NCBI GenBank assembly: GCA_000415505.1
Contig: KE354166.1
Location: forward strand, 1-35,819
Direction of reading: 5' to 3'
Source: Streptomyces afghaniensis 772
GTDB taxonomy: Bacteria > Actinomycetota > Actinomycetes > Streptomycetales > Streptomycetaceae
Length of the DNA: 35,819 nt
Shown here: in pieces, positions 25,605 to 34,641 of the stretch
Numbering within the stretch: position 1 is the first letter of the stretch
Layout: each line of letters begins with the position of its first letter
The notes under the pieces: model-generated
Database searches by the model: none
What the model saw: only the letters and a program-made list of their open reading frames with translations
What the model was told of the DNA's origin: nothing
Position numbers and translations under genes: made by a program

Positions 25605-25741
25605 TGAAATGCCTCGCAAGAGGCCGGCCGGGCCGCCGGCTCCCCCTCGTACAGTGCGGCGGCCCGCTTCCGCCGTCCGCCCAGCTGCCTGCCCGACACT
25701 CCGTGGCGGGGCGGACGGCTCCGCCGGCCACGCCGGGTGGT

Positions 25742-25822
25742 TCATCGCCGTTGTGTGACGGGTGCGTTGTCGGCTGCGGGTGCGTCGTGGCCGGTCGCGC
25801 AGTTCCCCGTGCCCCTGAGGGA
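25742..25822 (-). repeat. dispersed intergenic element, copy B (in the phosphatase C-terminus)
   Basis: On the minus strand it reads CCTCAGGGGCACGGGGAACT and continues GCGCGACCGGCCACGACG, then ACCCGCAGCCGACA. It matches copy C over about 48 bases with few changes. It lies inside the 3' end of the phosphatase gene and encodes its last 27 or so residues. The sequence ends near the TGA stop at 25744-25742. Confidence 0.7.
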
Positions 25823-26773
25823 CGTGCACCCGCTCCTGGTGAGGATCATCAGGGCGATGTCGTCCGTCGGTCCGCCTCGCGTGTGGTGCAGAAGGTCGTG
25901 CGAAATACTGCTCAGGATCGTCTGCGAGGAGAACGGCGCGTCCCGCACTGCCTTCGTCAGAGCATGCGGCAACGGAAAGAACCGGCCGCGCGCGTCCCTC
26001 GCGTCCTGGGCACCGTCCGTGAAGAGGAACAGCGCATCACCGTGCTCCAGATACCCCAGGCCTACGGTGGGCAGCTCGGCCGGAAGCGGGAACAGGCCCA
26101 GGGGCGGATACGGATCGACGGGGGCGAGTTGGCCGACGTCCGTGCCGCTCAGCCGGTACGGCCACGGGTGCCCGCAGTTCAGTGCGGTCATCTCCCCGTC
26201 GGCGCGGATCTCCACGAGCAGCAGGGTCACGAACTCCTCGGCGGCGCCCGCCGGATGCTCCTGGCGCAGGTGCCGGGCCAGGGCGCGTTCCAGCCGGTGC
26301 AGCACACCGCCGAGGTCCTTCTCGTCGTGCGCGGCCTCACGGAAACAGCCGAGCACGGCGGCGACGGTCCCGAACGTCCCGATCCCGTGCCCGCGTACGT
26401 CGCCCATCACGGCCCGCACTCCGTACTCGGTGGCGACGACCTCGTACAGGTCACCGCCGATGGCCGCCCCACGCTCCGCCGACAACTGGGCGGCGGCGAC
26501 GTCCAGTCCGTCGACGCACGAGGGCAGCGGCCTCAGCAGCGCGCTCTGCGCGGCACCCGCGACGCGGCGCAACTGCCGCAGCTCACGCATCAGCGTGTGC
26601 CGCACATGGAGGATCAGCCCGGTACCGACCGCGAAGAACACGGCGCTGGTCACGATCCGCGCTTCGAGGCCGGTCTCCTGGGCGAGCGGACAGGCCAGCT
26701 TGTACGTGACGGCCGCCGCGCCCCACACAGCCGGCAGACCGAGACTTCGCACCCGACCCCTGACGCGGATCAT
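25742..26773 (-). CDS. SpoIIE-type PP2C serine phosphatase with membrane anchor
   Basis: This 343-residue protein has two membrane helices (about 10-28 and 40-60), then a PP2C/SpoIIE domain: AAIGGDLYEVVATEYGVRAVMGDVRGHG with metal-binding Asp residues, FLFTDGAQDARDARG and GGPTDDIALMIL. Such phosphatases act on anti-anti-sigma factors in partner-switching control. The ATG at 26773 (MIRVRGRV) is chosen because ATG 26854 would read through the large hairpin at 26804-26843. The last residues (TSLRGTGNCATGHDAPAADN and on) come from the dispersed repeat and are not part of the fold. No anti-sigma partner gene is nearby. Confidence 0.85.
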   Translation of the reverse strand: MIRVRGRVRSLGLPAVWGAAAVTYKLACPLAQETGLEARIVTSAVFFAVGTGLILHVRHTLMRELRQLRRVAGAAQSALLRPLPSCVDGLDVAAAQLSAERGAAIGGDLYEVVATEYGVRAVMGDVRGHGIGTFGTVAAVLGCFREAAHDEKDLGGVLHRLERALARHLRQEHPAGAAEEFVTLLLVEIRADGEMTALNCGHPWPYRLSGTDVGQLAPVDPYPPLGLFPLPAELPTVGLGYLEHGDALFLFTDGAQDARDARGRFFPLPHALTKAVRDAPFSSQTILSSISHDLLHHTRGGPTDDIALMILTRSGCTSLRGTGNCATGHDAPAADNAPVTQRR

Positions 26774-26803
26774 GCCGATGGCCCCCCAATAGGCCCCTGA
26801 CAC

Positions 26804-26843
26804 ACAGAATCGGACCGGCCCAGACGGGCCGGTCCGATTCTGT
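26804..26843 (-). terminator. 18-bp perfect hairpin after pheT
   Basis: ACAGAATCGGACCGGCCC (26804-26821) pairs with GGGCCGGTCCGATTCTGT (26826-26843) around AGAC. It lies downstream of pheT on the same strand and before the phosphatase start, so it probably ends the pheST transcript. No U-run follows, as is common in Streptomyces. Confidence 0.75.
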
Positions 26844-26857
26844 CGACAGCACACCCA

Positions 26858-26876
26858 GAAGGGCAGGCTTACCTAC
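26858..26876. promoter_or_regulatory. iron-box-like site (DtxR/DmdR type)
   Basis: Reading rightward, GAAGGGCAGGCTTACCTAC matches the 19-base iron box consensus TTAGGTTAGGCTAACCTAA at 14 positions by eye. It sits 85 bases upstream of the phosphatase start, but the large hairpin lies between. The site could be chance. A small CACTC/GAGTG inverted repeat follows at 26883-26896. Confidence 0.3.
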
Positions 26877-26906
26877 CCTTACCACTCAAACGAGTGAGGT
26901 GACCCG

Positions 26907-26982
26907 CCTCAAGGAGCGCGGGGAACTGCGCGACCAGCCACAACGAACCCGCAGCCGACACCACCGCACAGCCCCCACGGCG
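26907..26982 (+). repeat. dispersed intergenic element, copy C
   Basis: It reads CCTCAAGGAGCGCGGGGAAC, then TGCGCGACCAGCCACAACGA, continues ACCCGCAGCCGACACCACCG and ends CCCCCACGGCG. It ends directly before the pheT stop codon (26983-26985), as copy A ends near the argR stop. It fills the gap between pheT and the hairpin region. Confidence 0.7.
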
Positions 26983-29496
26983 CTAACTCCGCAACTCGGC
27001 GCCCACGCGCTCACCGGCAAGGGCCACCGCCGCGTCCCGAGCCGCAGAAGCCTCATCCACGGTCAGCGTCCGGTCAGCCGCCCGGAACCGCAACGCGTAC
27101 GCGAGCGACTTCCGCCCCTCGCCCAACTGCTCGGCGTTCTCGTACACATCGAACAGCCGGATCGACTCCAGCAGCTCCCCGGCACCGGCACGCAGGGCCT
27201 CCTCGACCTCCGCCGCCGGAACGACCGCGTCGACGACCAGGGCGACATCCTGCGTGGCGACGGGGAACGTGGAGATGCGCGGCGCCTTCACCATGGCGTC
27301 ACCCGCCGACTCCACCGCGTCCAGGTCGATCTCCATCGCGCAGGTACGCTCCGGCAGCCCCAGCGCCTTCACCACGCGCGGGTGCAACTCCCCCGCGTGG
27401 CCCACGACCCGCTCGGCACCGTCCACGGTGATCGCCAGCTCGGCACACCGGCCCGGATGCCACGGCCCGTACTGCCCCTTGCGGATGATGAGTTCGGTGC
27501 CCGCCTCGTGGGCGACCTTCCGCGCCGCCTCGACCGCGTCGGCCCAGTCGGCCGGACGGCCCTTGCCCCACCAGCCGGCCTGCTCCCGCGCACCGGCGAG
27601 GACGACGGCGGCGTGCCGCGGCTGCTCGGGCAGCGCCGCGTTCAGCTCGGCGAGCTCCTCGTCGGTCGGGCGGCGGTCGACGGGCAGCACGGCGGCGATC
27701 CGCTGTTCCTCGCGCGGCCGGAAGACCAGGCCGGTCTCGAACAGCGCGAGGTCGTGCGAGCCCCGTCCGTCGTTGCGCCGCAGAGCGGTGAGCAGGCCCG
27801 GCAGCAGCGTCGTGCGCAGCGCGGGCTCCTCGTCGCTCAGCGGGTTGCTGAGCTTCACGACGCGGCGGGCCGGGTCGTCCGCTTCGAGGCCGAGCTGGTC
27901 GAAGACCTGCTCGCCGATGAACGGGTAGTTCAGCGCCTCGACGTACCCGGCACCGGCCAGGGCCCGGCCGACGCGGCGGTGCAGCCGCTGCCGGCTGGTC
28001 AGGCCGAGACCGGCCGGCGGCTTGGGCAGCGTGGAGGGCAGGTTCTCGTAGCCCTCCAGCCGGATGACCTCTTCGGCCAGGTCGTTCGGGTCGGTGAGGT
28101 CGGGCCGCCAGGACGGCACGGTGACGATCAGCTCGTCCTGCCCGTACACGTCACAGCCGACCTCCTGGAGCCGCCGCACGACGGTCTCGCGGCCGTAGGC
28201 CACGCCCGCGACCTTGTCCGGGTGGTCGGCCGGGATCGTGATGGTGCGGGGCGCGGTCGGGGCGAGGACCTCGGTGACGCCGGCCTCGGCGGTGCCGCCC
28301 GCGAGCAGCACCAGCAGGTCCACCGTGCGCTGCGCGGCGGCAGCGGCGGCCTGCGGGTCGACGCCGCGCTCGAAGCGCCGGGACGCCTCGGAGGACAGCT
28401 TGTGCCGGCGGGCCGTACGCGCGATCGACACCGCGTCGAAGTGCGCGGCCTCGATGACGACGTCCGCCGTGGCGTTCTCCGTGTCGTCGTGGTCGGCGAT
28501 CTCCGTGTTGGCGCCGCCCATGACGCCGGCGAGTCCGATGGGGCCGCGGTCGTCGGTGATCACCAGGTCCTCGGCGTCCAGCGTGCGCTCGACGCCGTCG
28601 AGGGTGGTGAGCTTCTCGCCCGGCTCGGCCCGGCGCACGCCGATGGTGCCCTGGACCAGGCCGCGGTCGTAGGCGTGCAGCGGCTGGCCGAGCTCCGTCA
28701 TCACGTAGTTGGTGACGTCGACGGCGAGCGAGATCGGGCGCATGCCGACCTTCTGGAGCCGGCGCTGGAGCCAGATCGGGGAGCGGGCTTCGGGGCTCAG
28801 GCCGGTCACCGTGCGGGCCGTGAAGCGGTCGCAGCCGGTGGGGTCGGAGATCCGCACCGGGTAGCCGTAGGCGTTCGGGCCCGGCACGTCGATCAGGGCC
28901 GGGTCGCGCAGCGGCAGGCCGTAGGCGATGGCGGTCTCGCGGGCGACGCCGCGGATGGACAGGCAGTAGCCGCGGTCGGGCGTGACGGCGATGTCGAGGA
29001 CCTCGTCGACCAGCTCCAGCAGCTCGATCGCGTCCTTGCCGACCTCGGTCTCCGGCGGCAGGACGATGATGCCCTTGGTGCCGTCGTCGCCCATGTTCAG
29101 CTCGTCGCTGGAGCAGATCATGCCGCGGGACATCTTGCCGTAGGTCTTGCGCTCGGCGATCTGGAAGTCACCGGGCAGGACGGCGCCGGGCAGGGCCACG
29201 ACGACCTTGTCGCCGACGGCGAAGTTGCGGGCGCCGCAGACGATCTCCTGGGGCTCGCCCGTGCCGTTGGCCTGGCCGACGTCGACGGTGCAGAAGCGGA
29301 TCGGCTTCTTGAACTCCGTCAGCTCCTCGATGGTCGCCACCTGGCCGACCACCAGGGGGCCCTTGAGGTCGGCGCCGAGCTGCTCGACGGTCTCGACCTC
29401 CAGACCGGCCGAAATGAGCTTGGCCTGGACGTCTCGGCCGGTCTCCGTCGCCGGCAGGTCGACGTACTCCCGCAGCCAAGAAAGCGGGACCCGCAT
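26983..29496 (-). CDS. pheT: phenylalanyl-tRNA synthetase beta subunit
   Basis: This 837-residue protein is full length. It begins [15 protein letters not shown], then an EMAP-type tRNA-binding domain (about 40-150; [13 protein letters not shown] to [18 protein letters not shown]). The B3/B4 region with the editing site, a B5 domain ([20 protein letters not shown]) and the catalytic-like core follow. A C-terminal ferredoxin-fold anticodon-binding domain starts at about 745 ([16 protein letters not shown]). With PheS it forms the alpha2-beta2 enzyme that charges tRNA-Phe. Its ATG shares one base with the pheS stop (TGATG), indicating coupling. The 3' end abuts a dispersed repeat and then a strong terminator hairpin. 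Confidence 0.97.
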   Translation of the reverse strand: MRVPLSWLREYVDLPATETGRDVQAKLISAGLEVETVEQLGADLKGPLVVGQVATIEELTEFKKPIRFCTVDVGQANGTGEPQEIVCGARNFAVGDKVVVALPGAVLPGDFQIAERKTYGKMSRGMICSSDELNMGDDGTKGIIVLPPETEVGKDAIELLELVDEVLDIAVTPDRGYCLSIRGVARETAIAYGLPLRDPALIDVPGPNAYGYPVRISDPTGCDRFTARTVTGLSPEARSPIWLQRRLQKVGMRPISLAVDVTNYVMTELGQPLHAYDRGLVQGTIGVRRAEPGEKLTTLDGVERTLDAEDLVITDDRGPIGLAGVMGGANTEIADHDDTENATADVVIEAAHFDAVSIARTARRHKLSSEASRRFERGVDPQAAAAAAQRTVDLLVLLAGGTAEAGVTEVLAPTAPRTITIPADHPDKVAGVAYGRETVVRRLQEVGCDVYGQDELIVTVPSWRPDLTDPNDLAEEVIRLEGYENLPSTLPKPPAGLGLTSRQRLHRRVGRALAGAGYVEALNYPFIGEQVFDQLGLEADDPARRVVKLSNPLSDEEPALRTTLLPGLLTALRRNDGRGSHDLALFETGLVFRPREEQRIAAVLPVDRRPTDEELAELNAALPEQPRHAAVVLAGAREQAGWWGKGRPADWADAVEAARKVAHEAGTELIIRKGQYGPWHPGRCAELAITVDGAERVVGHAGELHPRVVKALGLPERTCAMEIDLDAVESAGDAMVKAPRISTFPVATQDVALVVDAVVPAAEVEEALRAGAGELLESIRLFDVYENAEQLGEGRKSLAYALRFRAADRTLTVDEASAARDAAVALAGERVGAELRS

Positions 29497-30623
29497 CAGA
29501 TCTCCATCCCGAACGGCCGGGTGAACCGGACGTCACCCTCGACCATGTCTCGCATGTCCTCGACGTTGTGGCGGAACATCAGCATCCGCTCGATGCCGAA
29601 CCCGAAGGCGAATCCGCTGTACTTCTCGGGGTCGACGCCGCAGGCGGTCAGCACCCGCGGGTTGACCATGCCGCAGCCGCCGAGTTCGATCCAGCCCTCG
29701 GACGAGCAGGTGCGGCAGGGCCGGTCGGGGTTGCCGATGGACTCGCCCTTGCAGACGTAGCAGAGCATGTCCATCTCGGCGCTCGGCTCGGTGAAGGGGA
29801 AGTAGTTCGGCCGCAGCCGGGTCTTCATGTCCTCGCCGAACAGGGACTGGACCATGTGGTCCAGGGTGCCCTTGAGGTCCGCCATGGTCAGGCCCTCGTC
29901 GATCGCGAGCAGCTCGATCTGGTGGAAGACGGGCGTGTGCGTGGCGTCCAGCTCGTCGGTGCGGAACACCCGGCCGGGGCAGACGATGTAGACCGGCAGC
30001 TCACGGTCGAGCAGGGCGCGGGCCTGCACCGGGGATGTGTGGGTGCGCAGCACGACGCCGGACCCGGACTCCTCGGTGCCCTTCGGGCCCTGCACGAAGA
30101 ACGTGTCCTGCATCTGGCGGGCCGGGTGGTCGGGCAGGAAGTTGAGCGCGTCGAAGTTGAACCACTCCGCCTCGGCCTCCGGCCCTTCGGCGACCTCGTA
30201 GCCCATGGCCACGAAGACGTCCGCGACCCGCTCCATCATCGTGGTGAGCGGGTGCCGGGCGCCGGCCGGTACGCGGTCGTAGGGCAGCGTGACGTCCACC
30301 GCCTCCTCGACCAGCACACGGGCGTCCCGCTCGGCTTCCAGCTCGGTCTGGCGGGCGGCGAGGCCCTTGTTCACGGCGCCGCGGGCCTGCCCGACGCGCT
30401 TGCCGGCGTCGGCCTTGGCGTGCGGGGGCAGGGCGCCGATCTCGCGGTTGGCGAGGGCCAGCGGGGAGGCGGGGCCGGTGTGGGCGACCTTGGCCTCGTG
30501 GAGCGCTTCGAGGGAGTCCGCGGCGGCGAAGGCGGCGAGCGCCTCGTCCCGCATGCGCTCGATCTCTTCCGGTTTCAACGCCTCGACCTCTACAGGGTCG
30601 TACGACTTATTCGGTGCCGACAT
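29496..30623 (-). CDS. pheS: phenylalanyl-tRNA synthetase alpha subunit
   Basis: This 375-residue catalytic subunit has an N-terminal coiled coil (about 10-100) that holds tRNA, then class II motifs: motif 2 around [20 protein letters not shown] and motif 3 in [18 protein letters not shown] segment [19 protein letters not shown] has four cysteines in two CxxC pairs, likely a zinc site, as in some PheS proteins. [18 protein letters not shown] is part of the active site. The ATG at 30623 is preceded by GGGAAGAG. The 129-bp gap to the kinase stop has a TAGACT that may be a -10 but no clear -35 and no T-box. Confidence 0.97.
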   Translation of the reverse strand: MSAPNKSYDPVEVEALKPEEIERMRDEALAAFAAADSLEALHEAKVAHTGPASPLALANREIGALPPHAKADAGKRVGQARGAVNKGLAARQTELEAERDARVLVEEAVDVTLPYDRVPAGARHPLTTMMERVADVFVAMGYEVAEGPEAEAEWFNFDALNFLPDHPARQMQDTFFVQGPKGTEESGSGVVLRTHTSPVQARALLDRELPVYIVCPGRVFRTDELDATHTPVFHQIELLAIDEGLTMADLKGTLDHMVQSLFGEDMKTRLRPNYFPFTEPSAEMDMLCYVCKGESIGNPDRPCRTCSSEGWIELGGCGMVNPRVLTACGVDPEKYSGFAFGFGIERMLMFRHNVEDMRDMVEGDVRFTRPFGMEI

Positions 30624-30752
30624 CTCTTCCCGTGCTTCCGATTGGCTGGCTGGAGGTCCCCGTCACCGACTCCGACGGCCGTCTGCGGGACACAAAGGTG
30701 CCAATGGCCGAGTCTAACGGGGTGGAGGTGTACGAATGCGCCCGCGGGCTGC

Positions 30753-31895
30753 TCAGGCGAGATAGGCCGGAGCGCTCACGGGCAACGTAAATCGGAACTC
30801 GGCGCCGGCGCCGGGGGCGCGGCCGACCGTGATGGTGCCGCCGTGGGCTTCGACGATGCCCTTGACGATGTAGAGCCCGAGGCCCGTGCCGCCGCGCTTG
30901 CTGCCCCGCCAGAAGCGGGTGAAGACGCGGTTCATGGACTCCTCCGGGATGCCGGGCCCCTCGTCGCTCACCGTGACCGACGTACCGGTGTCCTCGCCCT
31001 CACGAGGGGACGCCGTGGCCGTGACGTCGATCGTGACAGTTCCCTCGCCGTGCCGCACGGCATTTTCCAGCAGGTTGCTGAGCACCTGGTCGATCTTGTC
31101 GGGGTCGGCCCACAGGTCGGGCAGCGGCTGCTGGACGCGCAGCAGGAACCGGTCGGCGGGCTGCCCGGCGGCGACGTAGGCCTGGATGTGCCGGCCCACG
31201 GCGGCGCCGATGTCGACGGGCTGGCGCCGCACCTCCAGGCGGCCGGAGTCGATCCGGGAGATGTCGAGCAGCTCGGCGATGAGCCGGGTGACGCGGTCGG
31301 CGTCGGCGTCGACGGTCTCCAGCATCAGCCGCTTCTGGTCGTCGGTGAACCGTTCCCACTTGGCGAGCAGCGTGGCGGTGAAGCCCTTGACGGAGGTGAG
31401 CGGGGAGCGCAGTTCGTGGGCGACGGTGGCGATCAGCTCGGCGTGGCTGCGCTCGGTGCGGCGGCGGGCCTCGGTGTCGCGCAGGGTGACGACCAGGCGC
31501 CTCAGGGGCCCGGTGGGCCGGGTGCGGACGTAGCGCGCGGAGACCAGCACCTCACGGCCGCCGGGCAGGAGGAGGTTGCGCTCGGGCTGTCCGACCCGGA
31601 TCGCGAGACCGCCGTAAGGGTCGGTCAGCTGCCACCAGCGGCGCCCCTCGAGATCCTCTAATGGCAGGGCCTTCTCCAGGCTCTGCCCGAGGGCGTCCCG
31701 GGCGCGGACGGCGGTGATGCGCTCGGCGGCGGCGTTGAAGCAGACGACCCGGCCCTCTTCGTCGGCGACGACGAGTCCGTCGGGCAGCATGTCGGGGTCG
31801 ATGCCGACGTCGGCGAGATCACCGGGTGGCCGGGACGCGGCGGGCGGGCTCCCGGCGTCCTGGGCCCCCGGTGCGCTGCTCGTGCCGGCGCTCAT
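30753..31895 (-). CDS. cytosolic PAS-domain histidine kinase
   Basis: This 380-residue protein has a PAS domain (about 32-145; PDGLVVADEEGRVVCFNAAAER), an H-box ELIATVAHELRSPLTS with His160, and an ATPase domain with NLLENAVRHG, SDEGPGIP and GGTGLGLYIVKGIVEAHGG. No membrane helix is seen, so it senses an internal signal. No response regulator lies beside it, so it is an orphan. The ATG at 31895 is chosen because GGAGG lies upstream and the residues before it are not conserved in type; a GTG at 31922 is possible. It lies between the TrmH and pheS genes on the same strand. Confidence 0.9.
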   Translation of the reverse strand: MSAGTSSAPGAQDAGSPPAASRPPGDLADVGIDPDMLPDGLVVADEEGRVVCFNAAAERITAVRARDALGQSLEKALPLEDLEGRRWWQLTDPYGGLAIRVGQPERNLLLPGGREVLVSARYVRTRPTGPLRRLVVTLRDTEARRRTERSHAELIATVAHELRSPLTSVKGFTATLLAKWERFTDDQKRLMLETVDADADRVTRLIAELLDISRIDSGRLEVRRQPVDIGAAVGRHIQAYVAAGQPADRFLLRVQQPLPDLWADPDKIDQVLSNLLENAVRHGEGTVTIDVTATASPREGEDTGTSVTVSDEGPGIPEESMNRVFTRFWRGSKRGGTGLGLYIVKGIVEAHGGTITVGRAPGAGAEFRFTLPVSAPAYLA

Positions 31896-31949
31896 CCCCG
31901 TACCCCACCTCCAAGGCTCCACAGAGGGGTCCCTGAGCTGGTCACCCTA

Positions 31950-32810
31950 CTAGTTCCCGGTGACGGAGCGGCACCCTCCGGCGGCGCGCTGTGCGCGCGC
32001 CGACGCATAGAGACATACGGCGGCGGCGGTGGCGAGGTTCAGGCTCTCGGCCTTCCCGTGGATCGGGACGCGGACGACGGCGTCGGTGAGGGCGCGGGTC
32101 TCCTCCGGCAGGCCCCAGGCCTCGTTCCCGAAGACCCAGGCGGTCGGCCCGCCCATGGTGCCCTTGTCGAGCTCGTCGTCGAGGTCGCGGTCGCCGGCCC
32201 CGTCGGCGGCGAGGACGCGCACACCGGCGGCCCGCAGCCCTTCGACAGCGTGTTCCACGGGGACGCCGACGGCGACGGGCAGGTGGAACAGGGAGCCTAC
32301 GGAGGCGCGGACGGCCTTGGGGTTGTACACGTCGACGGAGGCGTCGGTCAGGACGACGGCCTCGGCCCCGGCGGCGTCGGCGCAGCGCAGCACGGTTCCG
32401 GCGTTGCCCGGGTCGCGGACGTTGGCGAGGAGAGCGACGAGCCGGGGGCGCGCCGCGAGGACCTCCTCGAAGGGTGTGTCCAGGAACCGGCAGACGCCGA
32501 CGAGGCCCTGCGGGGTGACGGTGGTGGAGATGTCGGCGATGACCTGCTCGGCGGCGAGGTGCACCCGGGCGCCGGCGTCCCGGGCCGCCCCCACGATGTC
32601 GGCGTACCGCTCGGCGGCCTCCAGGGTGGCGAACAGCTCCACGAGCGTGGCCGCGCCCCCGGCCAGGTGCCCGGCCGCTTCCCGCACCGCCTGCGGCCCC
32701 TCGGCGAGGAACAGCCGCTCCTTCCCCCGGAAGTTCCGCTTCGCCAGCCGCCGCGCGGCCAGGACGCGGGGGGAGCGGGGGGAGATGAGCTCGGGGGTGG
32801 CGGGGGGCAT
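31950..32810 (-). CDS. TrmH/SpoU-family RNA 2'-O-methyltransferase
   Basis: This 286-residue protein has a substrate-binding N-terminal part (ISPRSPRVLAARRLAKRNFRG with EGPQAVREA) and a SPOUT knot domain: LLANVRDPGNAGTVLRCADA (motif 1), WVFGNEAWGLPEE (motif 2) and HGKAESLNLATAAAVCLY (motif 3). These are the AdoMet-binding and catalytic segments of rRNA 2'-O-methyltransferases. The exact target base is unknown. The ATG at 32810 is chosen; the longer frame to 33107 is antisense-like reading of rplT. It follows infC-rpmI-rplT after a hairpin, so it may be partly co-expressed with them. Confidence 0.92.
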   Translation of the reverse strand: MPPATPELISPRSPRVLAARRLAKRNFRGKERLFLAEGPQAVREAAGHLAGGAATLVELFATLEAAERYADIVGAARDAGARVHLAAEQVIADISTTVTPQGLVGVCRFLDTPFEEVLAARPRLVALLANVRDPGNAGTVLRCADAAGAEAVVLTDASVDVYNPKAVRASVGSLFHLPVAVGVPVEHAVEGLRAAGVRVLAADGAGDRDLDDELDKGTMGGPTAWVFGNEAWGLPEETRALTDAVVRVPIHGKAESLNLATAAAVCLYASARAQRAAGGCRSVTGN

Positions 32811-32843
32811 TGCGTTCGCTTTCTCAGTAGCTGGCTGCACAGC

Positions 32844-32875
32844 AGGACCCGCAGGCCGCTGGGCCTGCGGGTCCT
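32844..32875 (-). terminator. 14-bp hairpin after rplT
   Basis: AGGACCCGCAGGCC (32844-32857) and GGCCTGCGGGTCCT (32862-32875) form a perfect stem with loop GCTG. It starts 28 bases after the rplT stop and lies before the TrmH gene, so it ends or attenuates the infC-rpmI-rplT transcript. A short T-run is on the other side. Confidence 0.75.
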
Positions 32876-32902
32876 TTCCGTCACATCGGCTCGGAGCCGG
32901 CG

Positions 32903-33286
32903 TCAGGCCGCCTTGGGGGCGTTGACGTCGCTCGGCAGCGCCTTCTGGGCGACCTCGACGAGCGCGGCGAAGGCGCCGGCGTCGTTGACGGCCAGCTCGG
33001 CCAGGATCTTGCGGTCGACCTCGATGTTCGCGGCCTTCAGACCCTGGATGAAGCGGTTGTAGGTCATGCCGTTGGCGCGGGCAGCGGCGTTGATGCGCTG
33101 GATCCACAGCTGGCGGAAGTCACCCTTGCGCTTCTTGCGGTCGTTGTAGTTGTAGACCAGCGAGTGGGTGACCTGTTCCTTGGCCTTGCGGTACAGGCGC
33201 GAACGCTGACCGCGGTAGCCGGAGGCCTGCTCGAGGATCGCCCGGCGCTTCTTGTGGGCGTTCACTGCCCGCTTGACGCGTGCCAC
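32903..33286 (-). CDS. rplT: 50S ribosomal protein L20
   Basis: This 127-residue protein has the L20 signature: [57 protein letters not shown] and the C-terminal [20 protein letters not shown]. It binds 23S rRNA early in 50S assembly. The start is GTG at 33286, preceded by AAGGAG. It is third in infC-rpmI-rplT, the normal order. In some bacteria L20 represses its own operon; no L20 mimic site was identified here. Confidence 0.98.
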   Translation of the reverse strand: MARVKRAVNAHKKRRAILEQASGYRGQRSRLYRKAKEQVTHSLVYNYNDRKKRKGDFRQLWIQRINAAARANGMTYNRFIQGLKAANIEVDRKILAELAVNDAGAFAALVEVAQKALPSDVNAPKAA

Positions 33287-33381
33287 TTTTTAACTCCTTG
33301 TAGCGGGGCCGCGGTGGTCCTCACACGGCCCGGTATCGATTGGGTCCCGGTCCTGACGTACGGCGCTCGCGCGCCGGAGCG

Positions 33382-33576
33382 TCACTTGCCGAGAAGCTTC
33401 TTGATCTTCTTGGCGTCGCCCGGGGCCATCTCGGCGTTGCCGGTGAGGCGACGCGTCACACGGGACGACTTGTGCTCGAGCAGGTGGCGCTTGCCGGCGC
33501 GCTCACGGAGCACCTTGCCGGAGCCGGTGACCTTGAAGCGCTTGCTGGACCCGCTGTGCGACTTGTTCTTCGGCAT
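33382..33576 (-). CDS. rpmI: 50S ribosomal protein L35
   Basis: This 64-residue basic protein matches L35 along its whole length: [40 protein letters not shown] and the C-terminal KIKKLLGK. The ATG at 33576 starts at the conserved N-terminus. It lies between infC and rplT, with gaps of 108 and 95 bases. The upstream gap forms two hairpins. Confidence 0.98.
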   Translation of the reverse strand: MPKNKSHSGSSKRFKVTGSGKVLRERAGKRHLLEHKSSRVTRRLTGNAEMAPGDAKKIKKLLGK

Positions 33577-33608
33577 AGCGCCGTACTCTCCTCGTCGGTG
33601 GCGCTCCG

Positions 33609-33632
33609 GTGCCCGGTCGCGAAACCGGGCAC
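33609..33632. ncRNA. hairpin in the infC-rpmI gap
   Basis: GTGCCCGGT (33609-33617) pairs with ACCGGGCAC (33624-33632) around a CGCGAA loop, with outer GCTCC/GGAGC pairs possible. It lies within a transcript that must continue to rpmI and rplT, so it may be a processing or stability element or a partial terminator. Confidence 0.45.
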
Positions 33633-33661
33633 GGTGGAGCGTCGTCTTGTTTCGGTTGCTT

Positions 33662-33682
33662 CCTGGGACTCGCGTCCCCAGG
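33662..33682. terminator. hairpin directly after infC stop
   Basis: CCTGGGAC and GTCCCCAGG pair with one bulge around a TCGC loop, two bases past the infC stop. It could reduce transcription into rpmI-rplT or protect the infC mRNA end. Confidence 0.4.
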
Positions 33683-33684
33683 GG

Positions 33685-34335
33685 TCACGCCTCGGCGGGC
33701 TCCTCGGCCGGTGCCTCGACGTCCGCGTCGGCGTCCGCGGCGTTCTGCGAGCGGCCGGGGTTGGCCTTCGCCTCCGCCTTGCGGGCCTCCTGCGCCTGGC
33801 GAGCCTCGGCCATCGCCTCGGTCTTCTTCTTGTGCGGACCGAGGACCATGATCATGTTTCGGCCGTCCTGCTTCGGGTTCGACTCGACGAAACCGAGGTC
33901 CTGGACGTCCTCCGCGAGCCGCTGGAGCAGTCGGTAGCCCAGCTCGGGCCGGGACTGCTCTCGACCACGGAACATGATCGTGATCTTGACCTTGTCGCCC
34001 TGCTTGAGGAACCGAACGACGTGACCCTTCTTGGTGTCATAGTCGTGCGGGTCGATCTTCGGCCGGAGCTTCATCTCCTTGATGACCGTGTGCGCCTGGT
34101 TCTTGCGCGCCTCACGGGCCTTCATGGCCGACTCGTACTTGAACTTCCCGTAGTCCATGAGCTTGCACACGGGCGGACGGGCGTTCGCCGCGACCTCGAC
34201 CAGGTCCAGGTCGTACTCCTGCGCAAGCTCCAGTGCCTTGGCCAGGGGGACGATGCCCACCTGCTCGCCACTGGGACCGACAAGTCGCACCTCGGGAACG
34301 CGAATCCGGTCGTTGATGCGGGGCTCGGCGCTGAT
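33685..34335 (-). CDS. infC: translation initiation factor IF-3, with an apparent AUC start codon
   Basis: This protein of about 216 residues has the IF-3 N domain ([55 protein letters not shown]) and the C domain ([40 protein letters not shown]), then an acidic Asp/Ala/Glu tail. No ATG, GTG or TTG lies in frame between the conserved start and an ATG at 34422. GAGGAGGA (34346-34339) is followed after three bases by ATC AGC GCC GAG, and this ATC (34335-34333) aligns with the initiator Met of mycobacterial IF-3 as I recall it. IF-3 rejects non-standard starts, so an AUC start would give autoregulation like the E. coli infC AUU. Confidence 0.93.
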   Translation of the reverse strand: MSAEPRINDRIRVPEVRLVGPSGEQVGIVPLAKALELAQEYDLDLVEVAANARPPVCKLMDYGKFKYESAMKAREARKNQAHTVIKEMKLRPKIDPHDYDTKKGHVVRFLKQGDKVKITIMFRGREQSRPELGYRLLQRLAEDVQDLGFVESNPKQDGRNMIMVLGPHKKKTEAMAEARQAQEARKAEAKANPGRSQNAADADADVEAPAEEPAEA

Positions 34336-34346
34336 GGATCCTCCTC
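34333..34346 (-). promoter_or_regulatory. infC ribosome-binding site and AUC start
   Basis: GAGGAGGA at 34346-34339, TCC spacer, then ATC at 34335-34333. The strong ribosome site directly before a non-standard codon decides the start. The spacing is short but usable. Confidence 0.7.
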
Positions 34347-34420
34347 GGTAGCACCACGCGACGGTCTGGCGGACGGCCGCGTAACGTCTCTGTTCGATAG
34401 ACCTAACCGCGCCGAAGCAC

Positions 34421-34452
34421 AAAAAATGCCCCGGACGATTCCCAGGCGGGGC
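34421..34452 (-). terminator. terminator-like hairpin with U-run in the infC leader
   Basis: On the minus strand GCCCCG (34452-34447) pairs with CGGGGC (34433-34428) around a 13-base loop, followed by ATTTTTT (34427-34421). A U-run after a stem is rare in this GC-rich genome and it lies about 85 bases before the infC start, so it looks like an attenuator. The 6-bp stem is short. Confidence 0.55.
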
Positions 34453-34641
34453 TCCTCGAACTACCGGAGCACCGCCGCGGGGGAGCCGCGGGGCGCGATT
34501 TCGGACGGATCGCCACTGGGGCGGAACCGTCTGACCGGTGACCCGCCGCCCTGGGGGCGGTCAGGTGGGAGTTCGAAAGCCTCCACTTGTGGGTCGGGCT
34601 CGCGGGCCGCGAGGCATACGGGTCCGACCGGTCGTTACACG

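Noticed and set aside
25530-25745. 71-residue leftward frame (MNHPAWPAEP) whose ATG overlaps the phosphatase stop
   Set aside because: Arg/Gly/Ala-rich with no domain, and it covers the palindromes upstream of the TPR regulator. The ATGA overlap is suggestive, so it stays only a weak possibility.
26899-29760. 953-codon rightward open frame
   Set aside because: It is antisense to pheT and part of pheS, with composition set by their third positions; the opposite strand is a full-length recognised synthetase.
30624-30752. T-box or Phe-codon leader peptide before pheS
   Set aside because: No T-box sequence and no short frame rich in Phe codons was seen.
34336-34422. IF-3 starting at ATG 34422
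   Set aside because: It would add 29 residues with no family match, encoded by the leader, and would place the ATG inside the terminator U-run region; the strong ribosome site lies before the ATC instead.
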